A program made the translations under genes and the position numbers. Under the pieces are notes generated by a model, which was given only the letters and a program-made list of their open reading frames with translations, was not told the origin of the DNA and ran no database searches. A stretch of DNA of 64,000 bases from the NCBI RefSeq assembly GCF_026914185.1, contig NC_070558.1, positions 5,146,001 to 5,210,000 on the forward strand. The letters run 5' to 3'. This DNA comes from Puccinia triticina. Lineage: Eukaryota > Basidiomycota > Pucciniomycetes > Pucciniales > Pucciniaceae. Positions 22,031 to 32,690 of the stretch are shown one piece after another (positions within the stretch are counted from its first letter, which is position 1; each line of letters begins with the position of its first letter).

Positions 22031-23440
22031 TTACGAACCGGTACATGGGTTAGTGTTATCAGTCTCAAAGTAGGAGTACTGCCTGCTTGGAGCTCTACAC
22101 GCTTTCAAGCTGCCCAATAGGAACCATGTTTGAGTGGGAATGGCCCCCTTATTTGAGTTGTTACAACAAGTTATCAATATCCCGGGTAAAGTTGAGTGGA
22201 TTCTAGGGCGCTTGTTTCCCTGCCAGTTATAAGCCATGCTGGGGTACCTTGTCCTTAGACGGATCAACCTAATTGGTAGCCGCCACATAGGACAACAACT
22301 TCGAAAATGATCATCTTTAATGTCCGCCATCACATCAACGGGGGACGTGCTCTGATGAAAGATATTCACGAGGAAATTTGATCTTGCCCAGCACTTCTCC
22401 GACTCTGATCCAGAAGATGAAAAAAGGTTACCTCCCAATAAGGAAAGAAATTATTATTATTATTTCACCATATGCTCATTCCAACCGAGTTAATATGCGC
22501 ATCTGTCAACCTATTTGGCTCGTCCATGGGGCATGAACTGCAATTGGTCTCGAAGCCGTCGTTGGAAGAAAAGAAGTCCACTATTTAGTATGCTCCACTG
22601 CAACTCCAGGTGAGGAAGCAACCCATTGAGGGCAGAGGAAGATGCATATATATATGTTTCAACTTGATATAGCACATCCTCACCTTGCCAGCCAACTGGG
22701 AGGCCAGAAGGGGGAATGATCATCAGCCCTTCCGTCAGAAGAGTTGAGACCAGCCTCTGAGAAGATGTATCCGTGAGGCGGGAGAAACACTGCTTTGAGT
22801 TCCAGAGATCACAAGAGTTCTCCGGTGACCTCATTCATAAGTGCCTATCAAATCTCCTGGATAGGTTTTTTCACTCAAACATCATCATGGTTCTTGGGAT
22901 TTCAAGTCCGGCGTAACTCTTGAGAATGCGTGCTGTAATTGTCAGACTCAGTATTGGATGATTTGGCACTTCAACATTTGTAAACACCGATGGTGCAGCG
23001 GAGACATATAGCTTTAATTAATCGTGCTGCTGGGGAGACTCAACAGAGAGAGCGGTAATTAGGTATTTACTTGAGACGTAGCAAACCCAACTTGACCCTC
23101 CATTGGATTTGACACTTGAATTTTATCTTGGACACCAAACCTGGAAATTGTTCCCCAGAACCGTATAATCCGATATTGGCTAAGATACTTCTGAACACGC
23201 ATGCTATACTTTTCTCCCACCCCGATATCCAATCCTTTCCAGGGTATTTGCACACAAAAGCGCCCAAGGGGATATCAGAAGAGGCAAGCGGAAGACGGGA
23301 GCCAAGCAAGTTTCGAATCCTATGAGCTTGGACCAATCATGTGGCCGACCCTTAGTGGATGTGTATGATTCACAAAGAAGACGGGCAACGTTCGTCCAAT
23401 TTATCCAAGTCACGAAAGGGGTTATGTCGTTGGGAGCCTG
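22031..23440 (-). pseudogene. Unrecognised minus-strand gene remnant
   Basis: Three minus-strand open blocks look protein-like: QAPNDITPFVTWINWTNV... (about 23440-23204, continued in a shifted frame to 23059), ...EGLMIIPPSGLPVGWQGEDVLYQVETYIYAS... (22834-22511) and ...VDVMADIKDDHFRSCC... (22438-22031). The shift around 23230 and the lack of a start suggest decay, or introns I cannot place. No family recognised. Confidence 0.3.
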
Positions 23441-23661
23441 GCTTGACGGTTACCAGAAGAAACGCCAACACGTGGTGTGCTTGTAAGTGATGTTCATTCA
23501 AGATGGTCCATCCCTCGCTTGATCGCTCGCGCTAGCTGTCACACTCTGACGCCCAACCCTGCATGGCCCGGATTGAACAATTATAGTATGTACATTTTTT
23601 TCTTCTTCTTTGTGGAATGCAGTATTCAGTATGCAGATCAAACTACAAGCGATGAATGTGT

Positions 23662-24283
23662 TCAGACGGTCATGGACTCCAGATCGATCGACCTGACGAT
23701 TTCTTTGAGCGCGCGTTGGTTAGCTTCGACCTCTGCTTCGAGACTCTGTTGCGATCGGGGAATGTGTGATTGGTGGATGAGCATCTATCGACGACGAGTT
23801 GGAGAAGCGGGGGCTGGGCATACTTTGATCCTGGCGACGAGTTTGTTGGCCTCGTCCTCTGCGGCCTTCTGCCTAGCCTTCAACCCGTCCTCGATCGCGG
23901 TCCGCGGCCTGAGCATGAACCTTTGCCCAGAAGCGAGGATCAGTCACGGTGCTCGTTGTTCGCGAACGGAAGGGGGGTCTCCTGACATTTTGCCCACGGG
24001 CTGGTAGAAGTGGATCTGGCCGGGGGAGAGCTTATTGAGTTCGCTGAGGGTGAGTGCCGATTGTCTGGCCACGCGGACCTTGCCGGCCAGCTCGGCGCGA
24101 CACCTGGCCAGCTCTCTGGTGACGTCCCTCGCCTGGCGCTGGAGCTGCGACAGGATCTGTGTTTGATCCCCCCGGAAGGACATGCAGCGGCGGGGTCAGC
24201 TTGTCCAGGAGCGCTCTGCTGGATATCGGAGGTCGAAGTGGCTCACCTACATTCCTGATTTCATCGTTGTGCTGGTCCGGCAT
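23662..24283 (-). CDS. PFD1: Prefoldin subunit 1
   Basis: Subunit of the hexameric cytosolic prefoldin chaperone that hands unfolded actin and tubulin to the CCT chaperonin. Four exons: 24283-24251 (ATG, 11 residues), 24156-23987, 23920-23824 and 23745-23662 (TGA). Introns of 94, 66 and 78 nt have donors GTAGGT, GTCAGG and GTATGC and CAG or AAG acceptors; phases 0, 2 and 0 all agree, giving 127 aa, normal for the family. The sequence is a coiled coil around a beta hairpin: helix 1 ILSQLQRQARDVTRELARCRAELAG, then LTLSELNKL and VGKMF (the family signature near residues 50-69), then a long C-terminal helix ending SIDLESMTV. The gene is divergent from the EF-hand gene at 24730. I see no lesion, so it is probably functional. 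Confidence 0.9.
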
Positions 24284-24729
24284 CTTGGGTGAGTGGGTGG
24301 CCGCTGCTCTGGGGCTGAGAACCTTGGGCAGGATGCCTCGGGGACCCCGAAGCCCCGGGCTCCACCCGTCTGGTCAGCCGGGGCCGGAGCCAGTCCGCCG
24401 CCGGCATGATGGAATTCGCCGGCGGGATGTCACTGACTGTACGAAGAAGTGATCTTAAGCTGCAAATATGTAGTGTCCGATTCATGGCCATGCCCCGCAC
24501 GCGGCTCATGTCCGGCCAGCATGGGAGCTGGTCTGCCCTCGCCGGACACTGCAGGGCGTGCAGCTGTCTGCAGGGCTAAGGCTGACTGTGTCCGAGCGGG
24601 TGTGTTGAACAAAAGAAAGTGTTTTGGCCATGACCGCCAGATCGGGGAATCCTGGGTGCGCCCCTCGGGCCCCAGCCCATCCCTGCCCAGCCATCGCCAG
24701 CCAGCCACCATCTGCACATCCCCTCGACC
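24284..24729. promoter_or_regulatory. Bidirectional intergenic promoter region
   Basis: 446 bp between the start codons of the prefoldin gene (minus) and the EF-hand gene (plus). The sequence is GC-rich with C/T-rich runs just upstream of the plus-strand ATG. No clear TATA box is seen on either side. Confidence 0.6.
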
Positions 24730-25771
24730 ATGCACGCCTCCTGCCTCACCCTCACCCTCCTCTCGGCCCTGGCGCTCTCCATCGATGGCCACGCCGACAC
24801 CCCCGCCGACCCCTCGGCCGACTTCCTCACCGTACACATGGACAAGGAGCACCACATCCAGGTATGCATCTCTTAATCTTTCCCCCGGACGGATCCCCCC
24901 AGCGGATCGGTGGACTCATCTCGGACTGTTTGGCAGGGCTTCGACTTGCAATCCGCCTTCCACCTCCACGACCTCAACTCCGACAACATCCTCGAGGCCT
25001 CCGAGGTGCTCAAGCTCTACGGCGTCGACCACGAGACGGCCATCGACCAGTCCGACTCCGTCGACCACCACAACTCCGTCGCCGCCCGCATCCTCACCGA
25101 GGTCATGGACAAGCTCGACCTCAACAAGGACGGCCTCATCACCAAGTCCGAGTTCGTCGCCGTCGTCAGCCAACACGGCCTGCCCACCTTCGACGACATC
25201 TCCGGGCTCGGCCACCATTACGATGAAGAAGGCGAATACTTCCTCCAGTCAGTCATCTCTCCACTCTCCGACGGGACAGACTACTGACAGCCCAGGGCTT
25301 TTTTTTTTTTTTTGCCAGTCACGAAGAGATGTTCCACAGCAGTCCGGAGTCGCAGCGGGAGGAAGCGTATGTGCATCCGGAAGACATTGCCCATTTCTCC
25401 CACCACGAGGAGCTCGAGGTGAAGGAGGACGAGCTCGCGCGGGTGGCCCAAGGCCTGCCGGCGGACGTGAACACGCTCGCCTACCGGCGCCAGCGCCAGC
25501 GCCACGCCGACCTCGACCTCGAGCGCGAACGCCGCCTCGACGCCGTCCGCGCTCAGGCCGCAAAGTACAGCTCCTTCCACGACGAGGCCCAGCGCCGCGG
25601 CTCCTGGGCGGGCTTCAAGAAGCCCGTCGATCAGGCCGACAGGCTGCGCAAAAACATCCCCTACAAGGTCCGCCATCCCCACCCCTGCTTCCTGCGGGCT
25701 TCCTCCTTATTGACCCTCTCTCTCTCTCTTGCTAGTACAAGCTTCGGAAACCGTTCCTTGGAGAGTTTTGA
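24730..25771 (+). CDS. SSP120: EF-hand secretory-pathway protein, SSP120/nucleobindin-like
   Basis: Predicted soluble calcium-binding protein of the early secretory pathway. Four exons: 24730-24861, 24937-25247, 25319-25667 and 25736-25771. Introns of 75, 71 and 68 nt have matching phases (0, 2, 0) and polypyrimidine-rich acceptors; the product is 275 aa. Residues 1-19 are a signal peptide (hydrophobic LTLTLLSALALS). Two canonical EF-hand loops are at residues 56-67 (D-L-N-S-D-N-I...E) and 105-116 (D-L-N-K-D-G-L...E). A His/Glu-rich acidic segment (HFSHHEELEVKEDEL) and a charged helix (RRQRQRHADLDLERERRLDAVRAQA) follow, matching the layout of yeast Ssp120 and the nucleobindins. The last coding exon gives YKLRKPFLGEF. 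The weakest intron is the third (GTCCGC donor). Probably functional. Confidence 0.85.
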
Positions 25772-26562
25772 TCCATCCGCCACCAAAACACGTCCCACCA
25801 ACACCTTTTTCCTCAGAGGGAGTCGCAAAATGACTGTGATATGGACACGCAAACTCTTCTTTTGAATAGCACTTCAATTCCTTGTATCCTTCCTCAGCTC
25901 TCCCGCGCGCCCTTATCGGACTCAAGCATTTTTCCTCTTCTTTGTTTTCTTTCGTTGTTGTAGTTTCACTACCACTCGCTCTTGTTTGTTGGACCATCTT
26001 TCCATCTCGCTCGAGTGTAAACCCAATAGACGCCAGCAAACATGTACCTGTTCTTCGTTCTTTTGGACACGCATTGTGGCTGGCGTGCAAAGACCCTTGG
26101 TGCTAGACACTCTATTCAACAGCCGGCCGCCGTGAGACCGAGAGAGGACATTGTAAATTATGAATACGTCGCTGAAAGGAAGCTTTGCTGCTTGTGCTAA
26201 AATGTATCCTAAATTATGATGTGAATACCCAGAAAAAACATGGATTAAAAATGACAGACACGGTGCAGTGAAAGGGGGAAAAGGAGAAGCGGAAGCGGAA
26301 GCCACAGCAGCACAAGACATACACTGCAAGGGAGAGAAAGGATGCATCTGATTTGGGGGGTGTTCTTTGCTGCAACATGCAACCCGGGCACCACAACCTC
26401 TGTATAACATTGCTACGCAACATGCAACCCCCGGACAGCATCTTTCCGGAACAGATACACGCCATGTAGCAACGACGGGAAGCTACTTACGTTCGGTTAT
26501 CCAGACGGATTTTTGTCACGTAACTTCCCACCGTTATCAGATAACGCAGTGGTAACAAGTAA
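25772..26562. other. 3' flank of the EF-hand gene, no further gene seen
   Basis: Likely includes its 3' UTR. 26500-26560 begins a series of GTTATC/GATAAC words that resumes after 28660. Confidence 0.4.
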
Positions 26563-27149
26563 CGAACTTAACAAAGTCCCTCAAGACTTTGGGGGTGAAC
26601 TTGCGAAGCGAGCCTCCGTCAGGAGGGACTTACCCCTTAGCTCCCCAAACTTGCGCACCAAGAATGGATTTTCAAGGTTTTTTTTTTTTTTCTACAGCTC
26701 GCCCACCACATCCACTCCTTGTTTATTAGCTCAATGTCATTGGAACATGCTGGAGAAAAGGGTACAGATGTGTACATCTCCCATGATCCCCTCTACATTC
26801 TTGTGGAGAGCAAACTGTGGAAAGTGTGTTGGTGAGCACAGACCCTTGCCGTGCAAAATCCTCATTTTGTGTATATTTCAAGATTTTTTTTGGACCAGAA
26901 GGAATGTTGTGAAGTTACCCAAATTCTGTAGGTTGGACAGGCACAAGCTAATCTTTCACCTAAGCAGCTTTATTCCAAAGAAAGACATGGAAGCAAGGAA
27001 TTATAGAAGTTTGAAAACTCCTGCCACCTAAATTTAGAATCTTGCCCCCGCAAAAAGGGGCGATAAGGCGCAAGTGCCTCCTGCCGAGGGCTGTCGGAGG
27101 CTTGCTTTGCAAGACACACACCCGCAGCAGAGGGACCTTGTTAAGTTTG
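26563..27149. mobile_element. Small TIR element with 9-bp duplication
   Basis: 587 bp. Ends are CGAACTTAACAAAGTCCCTC... and ...GAGGGACCTTGTTAAGTTTG. Flanks AACAAGTAA (26554-26562) and GACAAGTAC (27150-27158) match at 7 of 9. Subterminal blocks GAGCCTCCG and GGAGG(G/C)ACTT are shared between ends. Same terminal motif as 44367-48358. Non-coding. Confidence 0.78.
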
Positions 27150-27450
27150 GACAAGTACGGGCGCGGGGCGCCAGAGCGGCCAGCGGGGTGTCCGGGTGTG
27201 CGGTGCTGCGGAGGAAAGGGGCTACGGATGCCCTCGGCGCGGCGCGGATGAGAGTTGCAGAGGTGGGGCGCATTACTTGAGCGCCGAGCCGCGGCCAGAT
27301 GCAGCGGAGTTGCGGCATGCGGAGCGAAGCAGGCTGCGCAGTCCAGCAGGGACTTTCTAGTAGTGGCGCGGAGCTGGGGGAAGCTGCGGCAGCTGGGGCG
27401 GAGGCAGCAAGTAGGATCCCAAGCCTCCGGAGGCTAGGCAGGGGCGTGGA
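27150..27450. other. GC-rich spacer between two TIR elements
   Basis: Strongly GC-rich with GGCGCGG-type words. Overlapping frames on both strands are a composition effect. It ends with target duplication GGGCGTGGA at 27442-27450. Confidence 0.4.
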
Positions 27451-28120
27451 CGAGCTTAACAAAGCCTCACTGTGAGAGCCCCGCAGGGTCTCTGTCTCAC
27501 AGAGAGGCTTACCTGGAAAAACCTGTACCTGGCCTGAGAGCCCCAGGAATATCCACCTGTATTAGGCTTTTTTTCACATTTTCCTTTTTTAGAAATCAAC
27601 CGTTCATCTGTTGAAGTCGCCCCTCGGGACTTAAGGAGTGCTCGGCATTGCGCTTCTTTTGATGCAATTTGAGCCTTGTAGCTCCCAATATAAGGCCTGA
27701 TCCTCCCGGTTGAAATTTCCAATCATGGAGGAAAAGTGGCCGTGTAGGGAGTGAGATTTACTGTACAGAACTGTACAACTCTATTAGTCATCTCAAAGGA
27801 TTCTTGGAAAGTGAGCTCCTTTGAGCCAATCTCCAGGAGTCCAGCTCATGGGAGGAGGGCAATGGTGGCAGGCCTACCACCAATTTGAAGAGGAGATGCA
27901 GGTCTTTCACCGGTTCAAGAGGCGGGTAACATGCCCTCTGGGAAGTGGGGGATTTGGGGGCACAAAGTTGGCCACCTGCAAAAAACACCAACTGCACGCG
28001 GGGCTCTCACGCCAGGAATTGTGGATTGCACGCAAGTCCCTCCCTGACGGGAGGTCGCACTTCGTGCGAGGCGCTTCGCGCCCCTGCCCCCCGGCAGGCG
28101 AGGGACCTGTGCTAAGTTTG
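27451..28120. mobile_element. Small TIR element with perfect 9-bp duplication, subfamily 2 copy 1
   Basis: 670 bp, from CGAGCTTAACAAAGCCTC to ...GACCTGTGCTAAGTTTG, flanked by GGGCGTGGA on both sides (27442-27450, 28121-28129). A second copy of the same element lies at 35278-35956 in the same orientation, highly similar across the interior (for example GAGCTCCTTTGAGCCAATCT). The outer ends each carry a hairpin (CCTC...GAGG; CCCTCC...GAGGG). Confidence 0.92.
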
Positions 28121-28129
28121 GGGCGTGGA

Positions 28130-29050
28130 TGATGGATGCGGCGGAGTCTGGCGGCTGTCTACGGCAAGCAGCGCAAGTGCAGAGAACGGCGTCGGAGCGG
28201 CGGTGACGGCATGCGTGGGATGGGAGGAGGATCTGTTTTCTTAGTGCTATTCTATTGCTATTGTGTGGTTTTTAGGTCTATGTGGGTTAGGAGATGCGGT
28301 GGGAGTTTTCTCACAGGGGGGTTTCTTTGTACGGCGGAGGGAGGAGGTGTTTTCTTTTACTTACTCACTCACTTATTTTGGGGGGGGGGGGGCGTTTTCC
28401 GCCCATCATTGGAGGAGGATTGTTTTACTTTTACGACTCTACTTCTTCTTTGTGGTTACGGAGGCGGTTCTTTTAGGGTTATTGGGGTTTTACTGGATTA
28501 CTTTCTTTGCTATTCTCATTGGTTTTTGCGGCTTTCATCCTGAGCGGAGTTTCCTGGAGCACTTATATTACGCCGAGCTTGGAGAACCCTTGATACACTC
28601 GGGAATCTCGCGGAGGAGATGGAGCTGCGGTCATTATGTGACAGAGCAACACTTCCTTTCACCACAACGCGTTATCGCTATCTGGTAAAATGTGCTTGTG
28701 CACGTTTGGATAACGTAACGGAGGGCGATTTCCCCCTCAATACCACAAAAAAAATAATGCCAGTAACGCGCTAACTGCGTTATCTGGCACAAAAACACTG
28801 TAAAATGGGCAAAAAACCCGTGTTATCTGCATGTTATCCCCCTAAATGGCGGGGGATAACGCAACAGGTCTAATAACTCAGGAAAAAAGTAAAAAAAATA
28901 ATGCAACTGAAACATTGTTGCCATTAGCGCAACAATTAAGTTTTTTTATCCATTACTTTTAGTTACAGATAACGTAACTTCCCATTGTTTCATGTAGATA
29001 TTGCAGATTGCGCTAACCCTACACTAATTTAGCCAAATTCAGCTACATCA
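28130..29050. other. Gene-free region with many GTTATC/GATAAC words
   Basis: 28130-28560 is G/T-rich with a G run at 28381-28392; 28660-29000 repeatedly shows (G)ATAACG, GCGTTATC and GTAACTTCCCA. TACAGATAACGTAACTTCCCATTG at 28971 echoes CACGTAACTTCCCACCG at 26516, so both may belong to one older repeat. Confidence 0.45.
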
Positions 29051-29413
29051 AGCTACGCTAACCGTAGCGGTTAGCGTAGCTGGCCAAGGGAGGATTAGCG
29101 TAACTAATCCTCCTCAGAAACTGCATTGGGTCCGATTTAATCGGACTACACTCCTCCCGGGAGTAAAATTTGGAGTAAGCGGGAGTAAATTTACTCCTTG
29201 CTAATCCTGGGAGTAAGCACTGCATGCAGAAACTCCTCCCCACCCAAAAGTATGCACCAAACACAGCTTACATAAGCTGTAGGTGCATACAACATACTTA
29301 CTCATCATTTAAGCCCGCACCAATGCAGTTGACCACCCGGATTAGTGCTAATCCCGGAATAAGCGAATCCGCTACTCCTCAAGTTACACCCGCACCAATG
29401 CAGATGCTCTAAG
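29051..29413. repeat. Palindrome-rich repeat, five consecutive hairpins
   Basis: 29051-29081 is a 14-bp-arm palindrome (AGCTACGCTAACCG, loop TAG). 29090-29112 is GAGGATTAG/CTAATCCTC; 29131-29145 is TCCGATTTAATCGGA; CTCC..GGGAG follows; and 29182-29197 is GGAGTAAATTTACTCC. Downstream, CCCGCACCAATGCAG(T/A)TG occurs twice (about 29312 and 29389). It is possibly a foldback or MITE remnant. No gene. Confidence 0.75.
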
Positions 29414-29807
29414 GGGCTTACAATCACCAATGGTGTCTCAACAGCCATCTTCTTGGTTACTGCAGGGGTCAAGATGCTCTTTGCCCTTGGACTCCGCTAC
29501 CAACAATGAAAATCTGTTACGTAAGCTGACTTTGATGCGGGTTGACATGGTGGGTGGGCCATCAAGGCCCATGAGATCAAAGGCAACACCCCAAAATTTT
29601 GTAGTTTTGGGTTATGTGATTACAAAATCTGTACTACGGCCTTCCGGCTGGGGAAGTCTGACTGGCATCTTTGGATACCAAAGGTGAAACCCAAAGTCAG
29701 AAACCAAAATCAATGGCACAATTTGTGTCGGTCCAGGGCTTCCGTAAAAATCTCTACAGAAGCCTACAGACACCAGGTTGAGCTACTTGTGAAGGCTACC
29801 CTATTAT
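29414..29807. other. Stretch without a supported gene
   Basis: No coding signal that is consistent across frames. It ends with target duplication CCCTATTAT (29799-29807). Confidence 0.35.
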
Positions 29808-30484
29808 CTAACTTAACAAAGTCCCTCCTCTGCAGGGCTGAGTGGGGAGCAGAGTGCCGCCGACCGCAGGGAGGGACTTAGACCTTATGTGGGGGAGCTC
29901 GCCTGAGAGCATTGGGCAGAAATCTGGTTCAACTTTGAGAGGATGTAGCTTGCTTGTTTTGCGAGCTACATATGAAGTTCCAAGCATCAAGATGCAAATG
30001 CATCCCGTCTGTCTTTTTATCAACTCTGTTTTTGAAGAGAGTCACTCAAACAAAAAAAGTGAAGGAGAATAAAGACAAAAGAAAATTTCTCCGCTTGGAC
30101 CTGCGGGGCCAGGCACCACCCAAGAAGAGGGTGGTCTTGAGGCTTGCCACTTTTTTCAAAAATTAATCAGAAAATCCCTTGATGGTATCTTGATCAGCTG
30201 TAGAGCTTAAAAAATCAATCATGTATGTATGTCCGTAAGTCCCAATAATGGGGGGGGGGCAGCGTTGAAGCTGCAGGCTACAAAATTCAAAGAGTGATTT
30301 TCCATCACTTTTTGGTGGGTGTTCTCCCACCCAAACAGTTGCTTTAGCCGTATGTCCCTCCCTGCGGGAGGGGTGGCTTCGCCACCAGCCAAACTTAAGC
30401 TCCACCCAAATGAGTTACCCCCCGGACCACCACCTGAGCTCCAAACTCTGACCTCCCGCATGGGGAGGGACTTTGATAAGTTAG
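29808..30484. mobile_element. Small TIR element with perfect 9-bp duplication
   Basis: 677 bp, from CTAACTTAACAAAGTCCC to GGGACTTTGATAAGTTAG, flanked by CCCTATTAT on both sides (29799-29807 and 30485-30493). Each end contains a CCCTCC...GGAGGGACTT or CCCTCCCTGCGGGAGG palindrome. Clearest defining copy of the 9-bp family. Non-coding. Confidence 0.95.
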
Positions 30485-30493
30485 CCCTATTAT

Positions 30494-31131
30494 TCAGTTC
30501 GTTATAAGGTTGGCTATGAAATTATCCAGGAGGATCACCAGAAAAATTATTATGTCAACTGGGGGCAGGTGACGTGAAGGCATCTCCAGTTTGGTCTCCA
30601 TTCAAACTCCACTCTGAAAATCAGCCCACCACTTGTACTGCTCATTCCGATGAGCAGGTTCATTCATGTTCAGCTCACTTCATGAGTATGTCCTCACGCT
30701 AGCATGGCTCATATTCTGCTCAGAAAACTTATGTATATGTATATGTACATATGTACATAAATGAGCTGTGCTTTGGGATTGCCAGATTCACACGCACGCG
30801 TGTAGTCTGACGCCTTGCGGCCCTTGGCCCTCGCACCCATCTGGGGTGCACCTGCTCCCGGAGGACCCGCTCGGCTAACCTCTCCTTCCTTACGGACACT
30901 TCTTGGCCCTTGGGGTCCCTCTCAGGGGACCTCAAGCCAATGCAAGGCCATGAGGAGGGGAATCCCTAGCGGACTGGGGACCACACCTCCCCCCGAACCT
31001 CACACAGGAGTCTTGTAGTCCCCCTCCCGGGCTCTCGGGACTCCTTGGGCGCCGCAACATAGCGCCAAGCCTGTGAGTAGGAACGAGACGGCTCCCGCCG
31101 CAAGTTCGAGTGTACATAACCGCGAAGCACG
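30494..31131. repeat. Sequence related to the DIRS-like element's 3' flank
   Basis: 30494-30780 shows no gene (TATATG/TACATA run at 30731-30757). 30785-31130 shares phrases with 60395-60660: GGGGACCA..CCTCCCCCCGA and CACACA(G/A)GAGTCTT in the same order. It may be a solo terminal part of a DIRS-like element. Confidence 0.5.
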
Positions 31132-31140
31132 GGCGGCGAG

Positions 31141-31273
31141 CTAGCCTAACACAATCCCCTCGTTTCAGGGGCCGGGAGAGCCTCGCGAAGCAAGCCTCTG
31201 AATCGCTCCGCGGGAGGGGCCCGACGGTGTTTCACCTGCCTCCCTCTGAAACGAGGGGCTTGTGTTGAGCTAG
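31141..31273. mobile_element. 133-bp TIR micro-element with perfect 9-bp duplication
   Basis: Ends CTAGCCTAACACAATCCCCT and the complement-like AGGGGCTTGTGTTGAGCTAG pair over about 30 bp (with CGTTTCAG further in). Flanked by GGCGGCGAG on both sides (31132-31140, 31274-31282). The end sequence is a variant of the CTAGCTTAACAAAG ends nearby. Too short to encode anything. Confidence 0.9.
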
Positions 31274-31339
31274 GGCGGCGAGCATGCACAGTGCACCTGC
31301 CCTTCCAGGAGGCTGCCCCGCCGCGTCCAGGTCAGAATG

Positions 31340-31790
31340 TACTTGATGGCAAGTGCTGGATGGCAGTGTGTACCGGCCATCAAACGGAGGGGAGCCCCTG
31401 CTTGATGGCCGGTGTGTACCAGCCATTGAGCGGAGGGGAGCCCCTGCTGGATGGTGGTGTGTACTGGCCATTGAGCGGAGGGGAGCCCCTGCTGGATGGC
31501 GGTGTGTACCGGCCATCAAGCAGAGGAGAGTCCCTGCTGGATGGCGGTGTGTACCGGCCATCGAGCGGAGGGGAGCCCCTGCTGGATGGCGGTGTGTACT
31601 GGCCATCGAGCGGAGGGGAGCCCCTGCTGGATGGCAGTGTGTACCGGCCATCAAGCAGAGGGGAGCCCCTGCTTGATGGCCGGTGTGTACCGGCCATCAA
31701 GTAGAGGGGAGCTCCTGCTGGATGGCGGTGTGTACCGGCCATTGAGTGGAGCCGGGGAGCCCCTCCTTGATGGCCGGTACACACTGACCA
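31340..31790 (+). repeat. 45-bp minisatellite, about ten copies
   Basis: The unit begins GCCCCTGCTGGATGGCGGTG and includes TGTACCGGCCAT and GAGCGGAGGGGA. The period is exactly 45 bp, except for a 3-nt insertion near 31755. Because 45 is a multiple of 3, several frames stay open on both strands (15-residue repeat GEPLLDGGVYRPSSR on plus), but there is no start, splice or context evidence for a protein. Confidence 0.93.
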
Positions 31791-31799
31791 TTGAGCGGT

Positions 31800-32238
31800 G
31801 TCCAGACAATGGCCATGCCCATAGTCGGGGGAGACTTGCTCTCAAGTTGTAAATACATACATATCCTTTCCCCCTGAAGCTGAACAAAATTCTGAACTCA
31901 AACATTCAAGCTCAGGAGTTCAGCAATGTTGGTGGATGAGTGAACTCAGTCTAATTACTCACCCACCCCTGATCCGCAAATGAGTAAAGCAATACATTGC
32001 ACAGAGTCAGGCTGAAGTTGCAGCAGAGTCTCAGCCTGTGTTCCTTCATGTCACCTTCCCCCAGTTGACATGATTTTTTTCCTGGTGGATAATTTGCTGA
32101 TGCTTGAATAATAGATAAGATTTCAAATTCTATGCAAGATGCAACCAAACTTGATTCACAATGTTGTATAGCTTTAACTTTCCAAATTTACAATTTCTTT
32201 GGGATGATAAAACTGTAGGATAATGATGATGAAGATAA
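31800..32238. other. Gene-free stretch
   Basis: AT-rich sequence with no recognised feature. Confidence 0.35.
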
Positions 32239-32690
32239 AGAATCCAAGTTTATTCAAGACACAGTTTTGGCAGAATCCTAAAAAAAAAAATCAAGGGTTC
32301 CCCCTGTAAATACACAAAATAAGAAAAAAAAATCAAGGGTTCCCCCTGTAAATACACAAAATAAGAAAATAAAATCAAGGGTTTTGTTGTACAAAAAAAC
32401 ACTCTAAAAATTGTAACTTTTCCTCAAACAATACAAATCAAAAAAAAATTGCAAAGCACTCTAAATAATCCTCAACCAGCCTTCCAACATTGGCAAAGCC
32501 GTGCCCACAGGCGCAACACCCAGCCCGCGTCAAGCGCACGGGTCAAAAGTGATGGACTAGAAGGCCCCCAGCCTGCAGCAAAGGCTGCAGACCCGTGGGG
32601 GGCCCACTCTTTTCCCCTCAGACTGCGCATGTGCAACAGCGGAGGGGTTGAGGACAACTGATAGCTGGAAGTGCAGCATCTCAAATTGCC
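32239..32690 (-). repeat. Interspersed repeat family R1, copy 2
   Basis: Reverse-orientation copy of 18540-19015. It contains about two full direct repeats of a roughly 40-bp unit, AATCAAGGGTTCCCCCTGTA-AATACACAAAATAAGAA (32290-32370), plus a partial third copy; copy 1 has about two. Confidence 0.6.

Noticed and set aside
24449..25735. 428-residue Pro/Arg/Ser-rich plus-strand frame
   Set aside because: It reads through introns of the EF-hand gene in a wrong frame; a product of high GC and C-rich codons.
27034..27462. 142-residue Ala/Pro/Cys-rich minus-strand frame
   Set aside because: It overlaps a GC-rich spacer and two transposon ends with long frames on both strands; composition explains it.
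31232..31852. Five overlapping 100-140 residue frames on both strands
   Set aside because: All are readings of the 45-bp minisatellite, whose period is a multiple of three.
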